A DNA stretch of 64,000 nucleotides from Bacillus sp. FJAT-26390 (lineage in GTDB: Bacteria; Bacillota; Bacilli; Paenibacillales; Paenibacillaceae). Shown piece by piece: positions 17,001 to 25,378 of this stretch (its first letter is position 1; each line of letters begins with the position of its first letter). Both the position numbers and the translations under genes were made by a program. The stretch spans positions 868,001-932,000 of the forward strand of contig NZ_MAQX01000001.1 of NCBI RefSeq assembly GCF_001682865.1. The letters run 5' to 3'. The notes under the pieces were generated by a model, which worked only from the letters and a program-made list of their open reading frames with translations, was not told the DNA's origin and did not search any database.

Positions 17001-17325
17001 TATGAGCGATGACGGCGATGTTGTTACTAATCACTTGGATGTTAAGAAAACGCTGGATATTCTTAGAGCTGTTTGTAGGGGGCAGTCGGAACCGATCATC
17101 GAGGCATGCCAAATCTTTAATCAGGAGACGAAAGATGGCAAGAAGATGGGGCAATATTCGATGCTGCTGGAAGAGACAATCCGTTCAATCGTTCAAGTGA
17201 AAGAAGAAAGCGACCTCGACAGTTTGTTCAGTTCAGGTGGAACGACGGCATTAATCGATTCGATTAAAGGTCTTGAGGATTTTGAACTCATTACCTTTGT
17301 CGTTATTCGGCAGGCGGGTGCATGA
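14068..17325 (+). CDS. SNF2-type helicase with N-terminal PLD-like region (defence island)
   Basis: 1085 residues from a TTG 7 bases after AAGAGGTGA. Residues 1-180 resemble the phospholipase-D-like domain that precedes SNF2 helicases in defence loci (LSIAASCFSIYAYEAL, VRFIFTSPTF), but no clear HKD motif is visible. The SF2/SNF2 core follows: Walker A GLGKT near 275, DESH near 358, LSATPVNN near 398, and motif VI RIIQRFGRIDRIGS near 817. It overlaps the DUF4391 gene by 4 bp (ATGA), and Mod and Res follow. The likely role is DNA translocation or remodelling supporting the type III system. Confidence 0.85.
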   Translation: MEVINNIDQVLGDDLKHSIRKGSKLSIAASCFSIYAYEALIKELNQVDEVRFIFTSPTFVADSIKKEKREFYIPKLNREKSLYGTEFEIRLKNEMTLKAIAKECSEWIRKKVTFKSNSTSGTMQGMANVQSTDESVTYMPVDGFTTVDLGYEKGNALSKMVNKFNEAPITKTYFELFDQLWNDKSKLEDVTNQVAEHISSVYKENSPEFIYYVILYNIFNEFLSDITEDILPNEATGFKETEIWKRLYHFQKDAVLGGINKLEKYNGCILADSVGLGKTFSALGIIKYYELRNKSVLVLCPKKLGDNWLTYKQNVTNNILYTDRLRYDVLYHTDISRERGKSNDIPLDRLNWGNYDLLVIDESHNFRNNEAKKDKETRYQMLMRKVLKSGVRTKVLMLSATPVNNRFMDLRNQLALAYEGNAEEINNKLGTERDINDVFKRAQSAFNQWSRLDASHRTTATLLGMLDFDFFELLDSLTIARSRKHIQKYYKAEEIGEFPKRMQPISKFCDITDRTDVIGYNDIFMELSKINLGIYAPFKYILPSRLRFYEEIYDTSVKGGSGSFKQMDREGSLQILMRINLLKRLESSVESFRLTLSKIGTKLNQTLQQIESYERNKTSDTVGYTDIGEANLDDDDWLDDEFSIGSKIKINLSDIDVLRWKDDLTSDRNILYALHEEMQKVTPEYDEKLNALKQIIDHKIQHPINPGNRKVIIFSAFTDTAAYLYTHLSEYMKAKYNIDTAKIVGSDENKNTAGLRNDISTLLTCFSPRSKEKHLTMPNEKGAIDLLIASDCISEGQNLQDSDYLINYDIHWNPVRIIQRFGRIDRIGSKNKAIQLVNFWPNMTLDEYIQLKQRVENRMVIMDMTATGDDNVLYNQSSDLEYRKQQLHRLQEEVVDLDDMNTGVSITDLGLNDFRMDLVNYVKENGEMDTVPSGLHTVVLTDADKGIHQPGVIFILRNINDELNPDQQNRLHPFYLVYMSDDGDVVTNHLDVKKTLDILRAVCRGQSEPIIEACQIFNQETKDGKKMGQYSMLLEETIRSIVQVKEESDLDSLFSSGGTTALIDSIKGLEDFELITFVVIRQAGA

Positions 17326-17978
17326 TGTTTCAATTACCTCCGAGTACGCTGGTCAACCGCAAGATTCCAAAGAACAAATTCTATGAGAAGCTACAAGCGA
17401 ATCATAAATTGAAGGAACTATTTACGGAGCAAGTTGAATCGATCGTCTGGAAGTTCAAGCTATCCAAAGAGACGATCCGATTGGAGCCAAAGGATGGCAT
17501 CGAAGAAGTGCAGGTATTCGAGATACACCTGAAGGAGCTATCCTACTCCCTTGATCTGTTACGAAGCATCGATAAAGCAATTCCTTACCCGATATTGCAT
17601 GTGTTAATACATGAGGGTCAGGCAAAGCTTGCAATAGCTTACAAGGAGCGTAATCAGGCCGATGACAATCGGTCAGTGATACGCTCCTACCATGAATCGG
17701 ACTGGCAGCCAGAAGAGGAATGTAAGCTGGATATCCTTCATGGACTTGATTTAAGGGCTGTTTATGAGAATATCATCCGTCAACTATTGCCAATCAACTC
17801 AAAGCCGGAAATTGAGCTTACAGCCGTTCTGGAGCGACAAGCTCGTATTGATAAGTTGACACAAGAATGCCAGCGGTTGGAATTGAAAATTCGTAGTGAA
17901 AAACAGTTCAATCGCAAAGTCGATCTGAACATGGAGCTACAACGTAAGCGAAAAGAACTGAATCTACTGCTTGATTAA
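17322..17978 (+). CDS. DUF4391 family protein
   Basis: 218 residues. It fits DUF4391: an N-terminal basic start (LPPSTLVNRKIPKNKFYEKL), a central beta region (VQVFEIHLKE) and a C-terminal coiled coil (about 180-218). These proteins are typically encoded between a SNF2 helicase and a type III Mod/Res pair; their function is not established. Start and stop codons overlap the neighbouring helicase gene, implying coupled translation and a shared complex. Confidence 0.8.
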   Translation: MMFQLPPSTLVNRKIPKNKFYEKLQANHKLKELFTEQVESIVWKFKLSKETIRLEPKDGIEEVQVFEIHLKELSYSLDLLRSIDKAIPYPILHVLIHEGQAKLAIAYKERNQADDNRSVIRSYHESDWQPEEECKLDILHGLDLRAVYENIIRQLLPINSKPEIELTAVLERQARIDKLTQECQRLELKIRSEKQFNRKVDLNMELQRKRKELNLLLD

Positions 17979-18001
17979 GTAATTGGAGGTCTGAACTAAA
18001 C

Positions 18002-19867
18002 ATGAACCAATTGACAATGAAGTCTGCCGATATGACACAGGTCAATATCGATAAACTTGCTGAGCTATTCCCTAACGTAATTACAGAGGCTAGAGATGAC
18101 AGTGGAAAGATCAAACTTGCAGTTGATTTCGATCTATTAAAGCAGGAACTATCCGACTTTCTTGTTGAAGGTGACAAGGAACGATATCAACTAACTTGGC
18201 CGGGTAAGAAAGAAGCTATTGTCATCGCAAATAGTTCGATTGATAAGACACTGCGGCCTATTAAAGAAGACAGTATTGATTGGGAAAGTACACAGAATGT
18301 TTATGTTGAAGGCGACAATTCAAACGTAATGAAACTGTTACAGGAATCTTATTTGAATAAAATAAAGTGTATTTACATTGATCCGCCGTACAATACAGGA
18401 AAGGATTTTATTTATAAAGATAATTTCAGGGATTCGGTGGAGGAATACTTGGAAGAGTCTGGTCAAGTAGATGAAACGGGTATCAGATTGTTTCAAAATA
18501 CCGAGTCTAATGGTAGATTTCATAGTGATTGGCTAACTGAGATCTATCCAAAGCTCAAATTGGCGAGAAATCTACTAAGAGATGACGGAGTAATATTTAT
18601 AAGTATTGATGATTATGAAATGCATAACTTACGAAAAATGTGTGATGAAGTATTCGGTTCAAGTAATTTTGTATCTACTATTGTCTGGCAAAGGGCATTT
18701 GCTCCAAAGAATGATGCTAAACATTTTTCAGTTAGCCATGACTATATCCTTGTATATGCCCGCAATATTGATAATTTCAATATCAAACTATTACCAAGAT
18801 CAGAAGAAGCAAATAGTAGATATAAAAACCTCGATGGAGATCCCAGAGGGCCATGGACTTCTGATAATCTAACAGTTAAAACATATTCTGAAAATTATAA
18901 TTATGCTATAACAACTCCAAGTGGTAGAGAGGTATATCCTACAGATGGAAGATGTTGGTTTACTTCAAAAGAAAAAATGAAAAAATTAATTGAAGATAAT
19001 CGAATTTGGTTTGGGGAATCTGGTAGCAATACACCTCGATTAAAGAGATTTCTAAGCGATGTTCAGGATGGAATGGTGCCATTGACAATATGGTTGCACG
19101 AAGAGGTTGGACATAATCAAGAAGGAAGGCAAGAGGTTAAAAAACTATTTGACAATAAAGGCTATTTTGATGGGCCTAAACCGACACGCTTAATAAAGAA
19201 GATACTACAAATTGCGAATTGCAAGAATGACGACATCATATTGGATTTCTTTTCAGGGTCTGCAACAACAGCTGATACGGTTATGCAGTTAAATGCCGAA
19301 GATTCTGGTAATCGCAGATTTATTATGGTTCAATTGCCAGAAGCTATAAATGAACAGTCTGAAGCATTTAAAGATGGGTACAGAAATATTTGTGATATTG
19401 GCAAGGAACGAATTCGTCGTGCCGCTAAGAAAATTAGTGAAGAAACCAAAGCGGATATTGACTATGGTTTTCGTGTGTTTCGGTTGGATTCCACAAATAT
19501 GAAGGACGTATACTACTCACCAGACAAACTAGGTCAGGTTAATTTGGATGATGTTTCTTCCAACATTAAAGAAGACCGCACCAGTGAGGATTTACTGATC
19601 CAAGTGATGTTGGAATGCGGACTGGAACTTTCATTGCCGATGGAATCAAGAGAGATTGTGGGCAATACCGTTCATTATGTAGCTGGCAATTCATTAATCG
19701 CTTGCTTCGATGAAGAGATATCGGAGTCAGTTATCAAGAAGATCGGAGAGGATCAACCGCTTCGGGTTGTTTTCCGCGATAGTTCCTTCCAAGATGATTC
19801 AGCTCGAATCAATGTTGAAGAGTTATTCAAGTTGCTCTCTCCGAGCACCGAAATCCAAGTGGTTTAA
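18002..19867 (+). CDS. mod: Type III restriction-modification adenine methyltransferase (Mod)
   Basis: 621 residues, with GGAGG upstream. It is a beta-class N6-adenine methylase. The catalytic DPPY (residues 127-130, in IYIDPPYNTGKDF) comes before the SAM motif DFFSGSATTADTV (about 415-427). The target-recognition domain lies between them at about 200-390. It modifies one strand of an asymmetric site and provides site specificity to the Res subunit 14 bp downstream. The middle of the gene (about 18600-19200) is visibly more AT-rich than its ends, consistent with exchange of the recognition domain. Confidence 0.93.
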   Translation: MNQLTMKSADMTQVNIDKLAELFPNVITEARDDSGKIKLAVDFDLLKQELSDFLVEGDKERYQLTWPGKKEAIVIANSSIDKTLRPIKEDSIDWESTQNVYVEGDNSNVMKLLQESYLNKIKCIYIDPPYNTGKDFIYKDNFRDSVEEYLEESGQVDETGIRLFQNTESNGRFHSDWLTEIYPKLKLARNLLRDDGVIFISIDDYEMHNLRKMCDEVFGSSNFVSTIVWQRAFAPKNDAKHFSVSHDYILVYARNIDNFNIKLLPRSEEANSRYKNLDGDPRGPWTSDNLTVKTYSENYNYAITTPSGREVYPTDGRCWFTSKEKMKKLIEDNRIWFGESGSNTPRLKRFLSDVQDGMVPLTIWLHEEVGHNQEGRQEVKKLFDNKGYFDGPKPTRLIKKILQIANCKNDDIILDFFSGSATTADTVMQLNAEDSGNRRFIMVQLPEAINEQSEAFKDGYRNICDIGKERIRRAAKKISEETKADIDYGFRVFRLDSTNMKDVYYSPDKLGQVNLDDVSSNIKEDRTSEDLLIQVMLECGLELSLPMESREIVGNTVHYVAGNSLIACFDEEISESVIKKIGEDQPLRVVFRDSSFQDDSARINVEELFKLLSPSTEIQVV

Positions 19868-19881
19868 GGAAGGTGAGCGGG

Positions 19882-22800
19882 ATGAAAATTAAATTTAAAC
19901 ACCAGCAGTTTCAAGCGGATGCTGTTAAAAGTATTATCGAGGTCTTTAACGGTCAACCGAACGAATCCTCTCATTTCACACTTGATAAGGGTCGGCGTCA
20001 GAAGACTGACTATGCAGGGGATCTATTTCAACCAAACTCAAGTAATGAAGCGGAATATGGGTTTAAGAACAATACCATTAAGCTAATCGATCAAGAAGTG
20101 CTGAGTAACATTCAATCGACACAACGCCAAAATGGATTAAAATTATCAGAACGACTTGAAGGTAAATTCAACTTGACCATCGAGATGGAGACCGGTACTG
20201 GTAAGACATACACCTATATTCGCTCGATGTTTGAGCTTTATAAGAAATATGGATGGAGCAAATTCATCATCGTTGTCCCTTCCATTGCGATTCGGGAAGG
20301 TGTGCTGAAAACGTTCCAGATTACCGAAGACCACTTTATGGCTGAATATGGCTCAAAGGCTCGTTATTTCGTTTACAACTCGAAGCAATTGCATCACATT
20401 GAGCAGTTCGCCAGCGATGCCGGGATCAATGTCATGATTATTAATTCACAGGCGTTCGCCGCGAGAGGTCAGGATGCTAGGAGAATTTACATGGAATTGG
20501 ACGACTTCAACTCCCGACGCCCAATCGATGTAATTGCCAGTACGAATCCGATCCTGATCATTGATGAGCCGCAATCGGTGGAAGGTCAGAAGACCAAGGA
20601 ATCGCTAAAGTTGTTCAGATCATTGTTTACGTTGCGTTATTCGGCCACTCATAAAGAGGACTATAACAAAGTCTATCGCCTCGATGCTCTGGATGCGTAC
20701 AATATGAAGCTGGTTAAAAAGATCAGTGTAAAAGGTATCTCGGTTAAAGGAACCAGCGGAACCAACAGCTATGTGTACCTCGAAGGCATCGATGTCAGCG
20801 ACAAACACGCTCCCATAGCCCGCCTTGAGTACGAAATAAAAACAAAGTCCGGTTTAAGCAAAGTATCCAAAAAAAGAGTAACAGGCGATGACCTCTATCA
20901 ATTGTCCGAACATCTGGAGCAATACAAGGGGTATAAGATTTCTGAGATCAACGGACAAAATAATAGTATAAGCTTCACCAATGGCGTTACTTTGTACGCG
21001 GGAGACGTACAGGGCGATGTCAGTGAGAACCACTTCCGCCGAATTCAAATTCGGGAGACGATCAAGTCGCACTTTGAGAAGGAGAGGGTCCTTTTCTATA
21101 GAGGAATCAAGGTGCTCTCTCTTTTCTTCATCGACGAAGTCGCGAAGTACCGGCAATATGATAAAGACAGCACAGAACTGAACGGTGTTTACGCTGACAT
21201 TTTTGAAGAAGAATATATGGAAATTTTGAATGAACAGCTTTCGTTGTTTGCGGATGACCCATATATTCAATACCTGAATTCAATCCAAGTACGTGGGACA
21301 CACAAAGGGTACTTTTCCATCGACAAGAAGAGCAGTCGATTTGTTGATTCGAAAGTATCTGCTAAAGAAACCGATTCAGATGACGCAGATGCGTACGATC
21401 TAATCATGAGGGATAAGGAGCGTCTTCTTAGCTTCGAGGAACCGACGCGGTTTATTTTCTCTCACTCGGCGTTAAAGGAAGGCTGGGATAACCCGAACGT
21501 ATTCCAGATTTGTACGCTCAAGCATAGCGACTCAACGATCAAGAAACGGCAGGAAGTCGGACGTGGACTAAGGTTGTGTGTGAATCAGCATGGCGAACGC
21601 ATAGATGCCAGCATTCCAGGCATTGATGTTCATGAGATCAACTCATTGACTGTCGTTGCCAGCGAATCCTATGAGCAATTTGCCAAGCAACTTCAAAACG
21701 AAATTGCTGCTACATTGTCGGAACGTCCACGCAAAGCGGATACTGGGTTCTTCCTAGAGAAAGTGCTTACCAATACCCGCGGCGAGCAATTAAAAATCGA
21801 CGAGAGACTGGCAAGCAAGCTGCAATTTGCATTCATTAAGAATGGATATGTCGATGATGAGTTCCATTTGACAGACGATTACTTTGCCGCGGTGGAAGGG
21901 CAACAGGTCAAACTGCCTGAGGAACTGAGTGCACATCAAGAACCACTTATCAAGCTGGTCAAATCCATATACGTCGAAGGTAAGTCTGATATGACGAATG
22001 ATGATCGGAAAAATACGATCTCATCCATTACGGTAAACGATAACTTCCACAAAAAAGAGTTCAAGGAATTGTGGAACAGGATTAACAAAAGATCAGTTTA
22101 TACGGTTCAGTTCGATTCTGTAGAACTAGTGCGGAAGTGTGTCTTAACGTTAGATATGAACTTGCAGGTGCCCTCCATCCGTTACTCCATTAAACATGGG
22201 GAAATGAATCAGATTGAGTCCCGGGAGCAACTGAAGCAAGGTGAGGCGTTCATACAGCGAGAGACACAAACTGAGTACGTGCACAAAGCTGCAACAACAA
22301 AGATCAAGTATGACTTGATCGGTAAGTTAATGGATGAGACTCGATTGACGCGGAAAACGATTGTAGCAATTTTGAAAGGCGTTAAGCAGTCTACCTTTAT
22401 GTTATTCCAGAAGAATCCCGAGGAGTTTATTATCCGGGTATCCAAGCTGATTAACGAGCAGAAGGCGACGACTATCATTGAGTCCATTACTTACGATGTT
22501 ATCAATGATACGTTCCATACGGATGTGTTCACAAAGAACACTCTTAAGGGACAACTCGGGCAAAACGCCATTCCCGTTGAAAAGCATATTTACGATTATG
22601 TTGTCACGGATTCTAAGATCGAGCGGGCATTCGCCAAAGAGCTGGATACGAGTAATGAAGTAAACATTTATGCCAAGCTGCCACGTGGATTTTACATTCC
22701 TACGCCAGTTGGCGACTACAACCCCGACTGGGCAATTGTGTTCAAAGAGGGGGACGTAAAGCACATTTACTTTATTGCTGAGACGAAGGGTTCTATGGAC

Positions 22801-22935
22801 TCAATGGAGCTCCGCGAGGTCGAGAAGGCGAAGATTGAGTGTGCACGGAGGCATTTTGCGAAGCTTAACTCCGATCAATTGAAGTACGACGTTGTTAACA
22901 ACTACGAGAAGTTGATGGAGATTGTGAAAGGGTAA
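19882..22935 (+). CDS. res: Type III restriction endonuclease subunit (Res)
   Basis: 1017 residues from the ATG at 19882, placed 8 bases after AGGAAGG; an upstream GTG overlaps that site. Walker A is GTGKT (105-109) and Walker B is the type III hallmark DEPQ (228-231). Motif VI is IKKRQEVGRGLRL. A C-terminal PD-(D/E)xK nuclease shows YNPDWAIV and AETKG. With Mod it forms an ATP-dependent enzyme that cuts unmodified DNA. A strong terminator ends the operon. All key motifs are intact, so the system looks functional. Confidence 0.94.
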   Translation: MKIKFKHQQFQADAVKSIIEVFNGQPNESSHFTLDKGRRQKTDYAGDLFQPNSSNEAEYGFKNNTIKLIDQEVLSNIQSTQRQNGLKLSERLEGKFNLTIEMETGTGKTYTYIRSMFELYKKYGWSKFIIVVPSIAIREGVLKTFQITEDHFMAEYGSKARYFVYNSKQLHHIEQFASDAGINVMIINSQAFAARGQDARRIYMELDDFNSRRPIDVIASTNPILIIDEPQSVEGQKTKESLKLFRSLFTLRYSATHKEDYNKVYRLDALDAYNMKLVKKISVKGISVKGTSGTNSYVYLEGIDVSDKHAPIARLEYEIKTKSGLSKVSKKRVTGDDLYQLSEHLEQYKGYKISEINGQNNSISFTNGVTLYAGDVQGDVSENHFRRIQIRETIKSHFEKERVLFYRGIKVLSLFFIDEVAKYRQYDKDSTELNGVYADIFEEEYMEILNEQLSLFADDPYIQYLNSIQVRGTHKGYFSIDKKSSRFVDSKVSAKETDSDDADAYDLIMRDKERLLSFEEPTRFIFSHSALKEGWDNPNVFQICTLKHSDSTIKKRQEVGRGLRLCVNQHGERIDASIPGIDVHEINSLTVVASESYEQFAKQLQNEIAATLSERPRKADTGFFLEKVLTNTRGEQLKIDERLASKLQFAFIKNGYVDDEFHLTDDYFAAVEGQQVKLPEELSAHQEPLIKLVKSIYVEGKSDMTNDDRKNTISSITVNDNFHKKEFKELWNRINKRSVYTVQFDSVELVRKCVLTLDMNLQVPSIRYSIKHGEMNQIESREQLKQGEAFIQRETQTEYVHKAATTKIKYDLIGKLMDETRLTRKTIVAILKGVKQSTFMLFQKNPEEFIIRVSKLINEQKATTIIESITYDVINDTFHTDVFTKNTLKGQLGQNAIPVEKHIYDYVVTDSKIERAFAKELDTSNEVNIYAKLPRGFYIPTPVGDYNPDWAIVFKEGDVKHIYFIAETKGSMDSMELREVEKAKIECARRHFAKLNSDQLKYDVVNNYEKLMEIVKG

Positions 22936-22949
22936 TAATTTTGTATTGA

Positions 22950-22987
22950 GCCGGGGATCAATCGTTACTGATCTCCGGCTTTTCTTT
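22950..22987 (+). terminator. Rho-independent terminator after res
   Basis: Stem GCCGGGGATCA/TGATCTCCGGC, 8-base loop, then TTTTCTTT. Confidence 0.88.
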
Positions 22988-23016
22988 AGGTTTAACTGTT
23001 CTTGGATGGCAGGATT

Positions 23017-23045
23017 TTGAAGCATTATGTAGAAATATGTAATAC
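23017..23045 (+). promoter_or_regulatory. Possible promoter of the DEAH helicase gene
   Basis: TTGAAG (23017-23022), 17-bp spacer, TAATAC (23040-23045). Both elements are imperfect; the call rests partly on position after a terminator. Confidence 0.35.
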
Positions 23046-23070
23046 AACAACAAATTGCCGGGGGGCTTAT

Positions 23071-24897
23071 ATGTACTTCCAAAATACATTTGCTCATATT
23101 GAAGGAAATCCCAATTTACGAGAGCCACAAGTGCAAGGATACTTAAGAGTGAAAGAATATTTTGAATCGCCATTTGATCATAAGCCGGCATTAGTTACCT
23201 TACCTACAGGGGTGGGTAAAACGGGTTTAATGGCCATCCTGCCGTACGGCATAGCTAAACATAGGGTGCTAATCGTTACTCCCAATCGGACAATCCGCAA
23301 TACGGTTACTGATAGCCTTGACCCAAGGTATGAACATAATTTTTGGTGGAATCGTAGAGTCATTAATATTCCAACTAATTTACCCGAAGTCATTGAATAC
23401 GAAGGTGATTCCAGAACGCTGGAACAAGCAAAAATTGTGATTACCAATATTCATCGACTTCAGTCACACAATGCAAGTTCATTGTTGCAGAAGGTGCCGC
23501 GGGATTTTTTCGATATGATTATTATCGATGAGGCACATCATTCACCAGCAGCATCATGGGTAGAGATGGAAGAGTACTTCAATTCGGCGAAAATCGTTAA
23601 AATAACGGGTACTCCTTTTAGATCGGATAAGAAGGAAATTTATGCTGAGGACATTTATTCATATCCACTGAGTCGAGCGATGATAAAAGGTTATGTGAAG
23701 CAACTCGTTAAAAAAGAGTACATCCCAGATCAGTTGACTTTCAAGGTACAAGGTTACGAAGAAGATGTTACCTTTGAAGAGGTATTAAAATTAAAAGACA
23801 GCGACTGGGTGGAGAGAACTGTAGCGTATTCGACTCCGTGCAGTGAAGCAGTTGTAAAAAGAAGTCTTCAAATCATGGCAGAGAAAAGAGAAGCGACAGG
23901 AGTACCTCATAAAATCATCGCTGTTGCTTGCTCAATTGAACATGCTAGGGAGATTAAACAGCTTTACGAAGCAGAGGGATGTCTTGCATCCATTATACAC
24001 AGCGACATGGAGCCTTCTGATCAGGATCGGGAACGAGTAGATTTTCATAATGATCGAACGCATGTAATCGTAAACGTGGGTATGTTGGGTGAAGGTTACG
24101 ACCATCCGTACATCTCAATTGCAGCAGTATTCCGTCCATTTAAGAGCTTATCGGCATACGCACAATTTGCAGGAAGGGCATTACGCTCCATTCCAGATGC
24201 AAAAGACCCTGCAATAGATAATGTTGCTCATCTGGTATATCACAATGCACTCGGTCTAGAGGAATTGTGGGAGTACTACAGCAAAGAACAACAAAAGGCT
24301 GAGATCATTGACCGGTTAGAGAAGATATTTGAAGAAAATGAAGGCAGAGGCTCTGACGGTAACGACAATTCAGAACCTGACGTCGGAGAGGCAAGGCAGT
24401 CCGAAACCTTCAAAGAAGAACTAAAGACGTTTGTTGGTGATGAAACCATATTGGAAGCATACGAAGAGGCAATTCGTCAAAGCAGAAGCAAGACGGAAGA
24501 AGCATTAGAGGCATTAAGGTCAAAGGGCATATCGATTACTGACGAGATGATTAAACTTATCGAAGGGTCTACGTTCGAAGATATCGCTAAATCAAAGAGA
24601 CCTGACCTTGAATTGAAGGAGCGTCGGCAAGAGTTAAAAACATACATTGAAAACGGGATTGCGGAGATATTAACTGCAAAGGTTCTGAACCCTAAAGGTA
24701 AGGCAGAAGAAATTGCTACAAAGCTGGGGTACTACCGTGATACACAACTGGCTCTAGACGGCCTATGCGTTAAAATAATTAATGAACAGTTGTTAAAAGC
24801 GATTGGGTATTCAAGAAAAGAATGGTCTATTGCTGACTTCAAGCAAGCAAGACCACTGGCTGAAAAATATGTGGCTTATTTAGCCGAAAGACTTTAG
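23071..24897 (+). CDS. DEAD/DEAH-box SF2 helicase
   Basis: 608 residues from the ATG at 23071, preceded by GGGGGG; an upstream in-frame ATG at 23002 lacks a ribosome site. Walker A TGVGKT lies near residue 47, DEAH near 152, TGTPFR near 178 and YAQFAGRALR near 365. About 200 C-terminal residues are charged and helical (EEALEALRSKGISI). It resembles type III Res/UvrB-like helicases but has no visible nuclease motif. It has its own transcript with the following small gene, so it may be a separate two-gene module. Confidence 0.85.
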   Translation: MYFQNTFAHIEGNPNLREPQVQGYLRVKEYFESPFDHKPALVTLPTGVGKTGLMAILPYGIAKHRVLIVTPNRTIRNTVTDSLDPRYEHNFWWNRRVINIPTNLPEVIEYEGDSRTLEQAKIVITNIHRLQSHNASSLLQKVPRDFFDMIIIDEAHHSPAASWVEMEEYFNSAKIVKITGTPFRSDKKEIYAEDIYSYPLSRAMIKGYVKQLVKKEYIPDQLTFKVQGYEEDVTFEEVLKLKDSDWVERTVAYSTPCSEAVVKRSLQIMAEKREATGVPHKIIAVACSIEHAREIKQLYEAEGCLASIIHSDMEPSDQDRERVDFHNDRTHVIVNVGMLGEGYDHPYISIAAVFRPFKSLSAYAQFAGRALRSIPDAKDPAIDNVAHLVYHNALGLEELWEYYSKEQQKAEIIDRLEKIFEENEGRGSDGNDNSEPDVGEARQSETFKEELKTFVGDETILEAYEEAIRQSRSKTEEALEALRSKGISITDEMIKLIEGSTFEDIAKSKRPDLELKERRQELKTYIENGIAEILTAKVLNPKGKAEEIATKLGYYRDTQLALDGLCVKIINEQLLKAIGYSRKEWSIADFKQARPLAEKYVAYLAERL

Positions 24898-24929
24898 AAT
24901 GAGTTTATTAACCGAAAGGAGGGTAACAT

Positions 24930-25262
24930 TTGCTTAGTGTGCAGGAATTAAAAGTGAAGTTAGCACAAGTTCTTGCCAATAAAGGGATTCCTCCTTTTGT
25001 GTTGGCCAACAATATTAGTGAAGCAAATTATGATGAGATTTCACTATACAAGCGAGATCAAATGATCATCGTTGATATGTACTGCAAAGATGACGAAACA
25101 GGTGAACCGCTACAATTCAGGTATATGTATAACAAGGAAGAGGTACTGCTGAAATCAGAAATGATAATAGCAGGACGCTCAAGTGTGATGTGGGATAGAG
25201 AAGCAGAGATAGCTAGTTTGACAAAACAAATTCAGCGAGCTGAAGCTGTAGTCAAGTTATAA
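24930..25262 (+). CDS. Small partner of the DEAH helicase (110 aa)
   Basis: TTG start 6 bases after GGAGGG, 32 bp after the helicase stop, followed by a strong terminator, so the two genes form one transcript. Mixed alpha/beta, acidic, with a C-terminal helix (EIASLTKQIQRAEAVVKL). Not recognised. Confidence 0.65.
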   Translation: MLSVQELKVKLAQVLANKGIPPFVLANNISEANYDEISLYKRDQMIIVDMYCKDDETGEPLQFRYMYNKEEVLLKSEMIIAGRSSVMWDREAEIASLTKQIQRAEAVVKL

Positions 25263-25266
25263 ACGG

Positions 25267-25302
25267 AGGGGCCTAGGAGATGATCCGGGCCCCTTTGCTT
25301 TA
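25267..25302 (+). terminator. Rho-independent terminator
   Basis: Stem AGGGGCC/GGCCCCT with a 14-base loop, then TTTGCTTT. Ends the helicase pair. Confidence 0.8.
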
Positions 25303-25315
25303 AGGTGTGAAGCAT

Positions 25316-25333
25316 ATCAGTAGATACGGTGAA
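25316..25333. repeat. Direct repeat copy 1 (attachment-like)
   Basis: ATCAGTAGATACGGTGAA matches 27281-27298 at 17 of 18 bases in direct orientation, 1965 bp apart. It is preceded by GAAGCATATCA, which also resembles the staphylococcal rlmH 3' end. The two copies bracket the HNH and RlmH genes. Confidence 0.55.
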
Positions 25334-25378
25334 AACTCTATTCGAACTGGAGCGAGTGTAGTGAATTATTATGATCTG

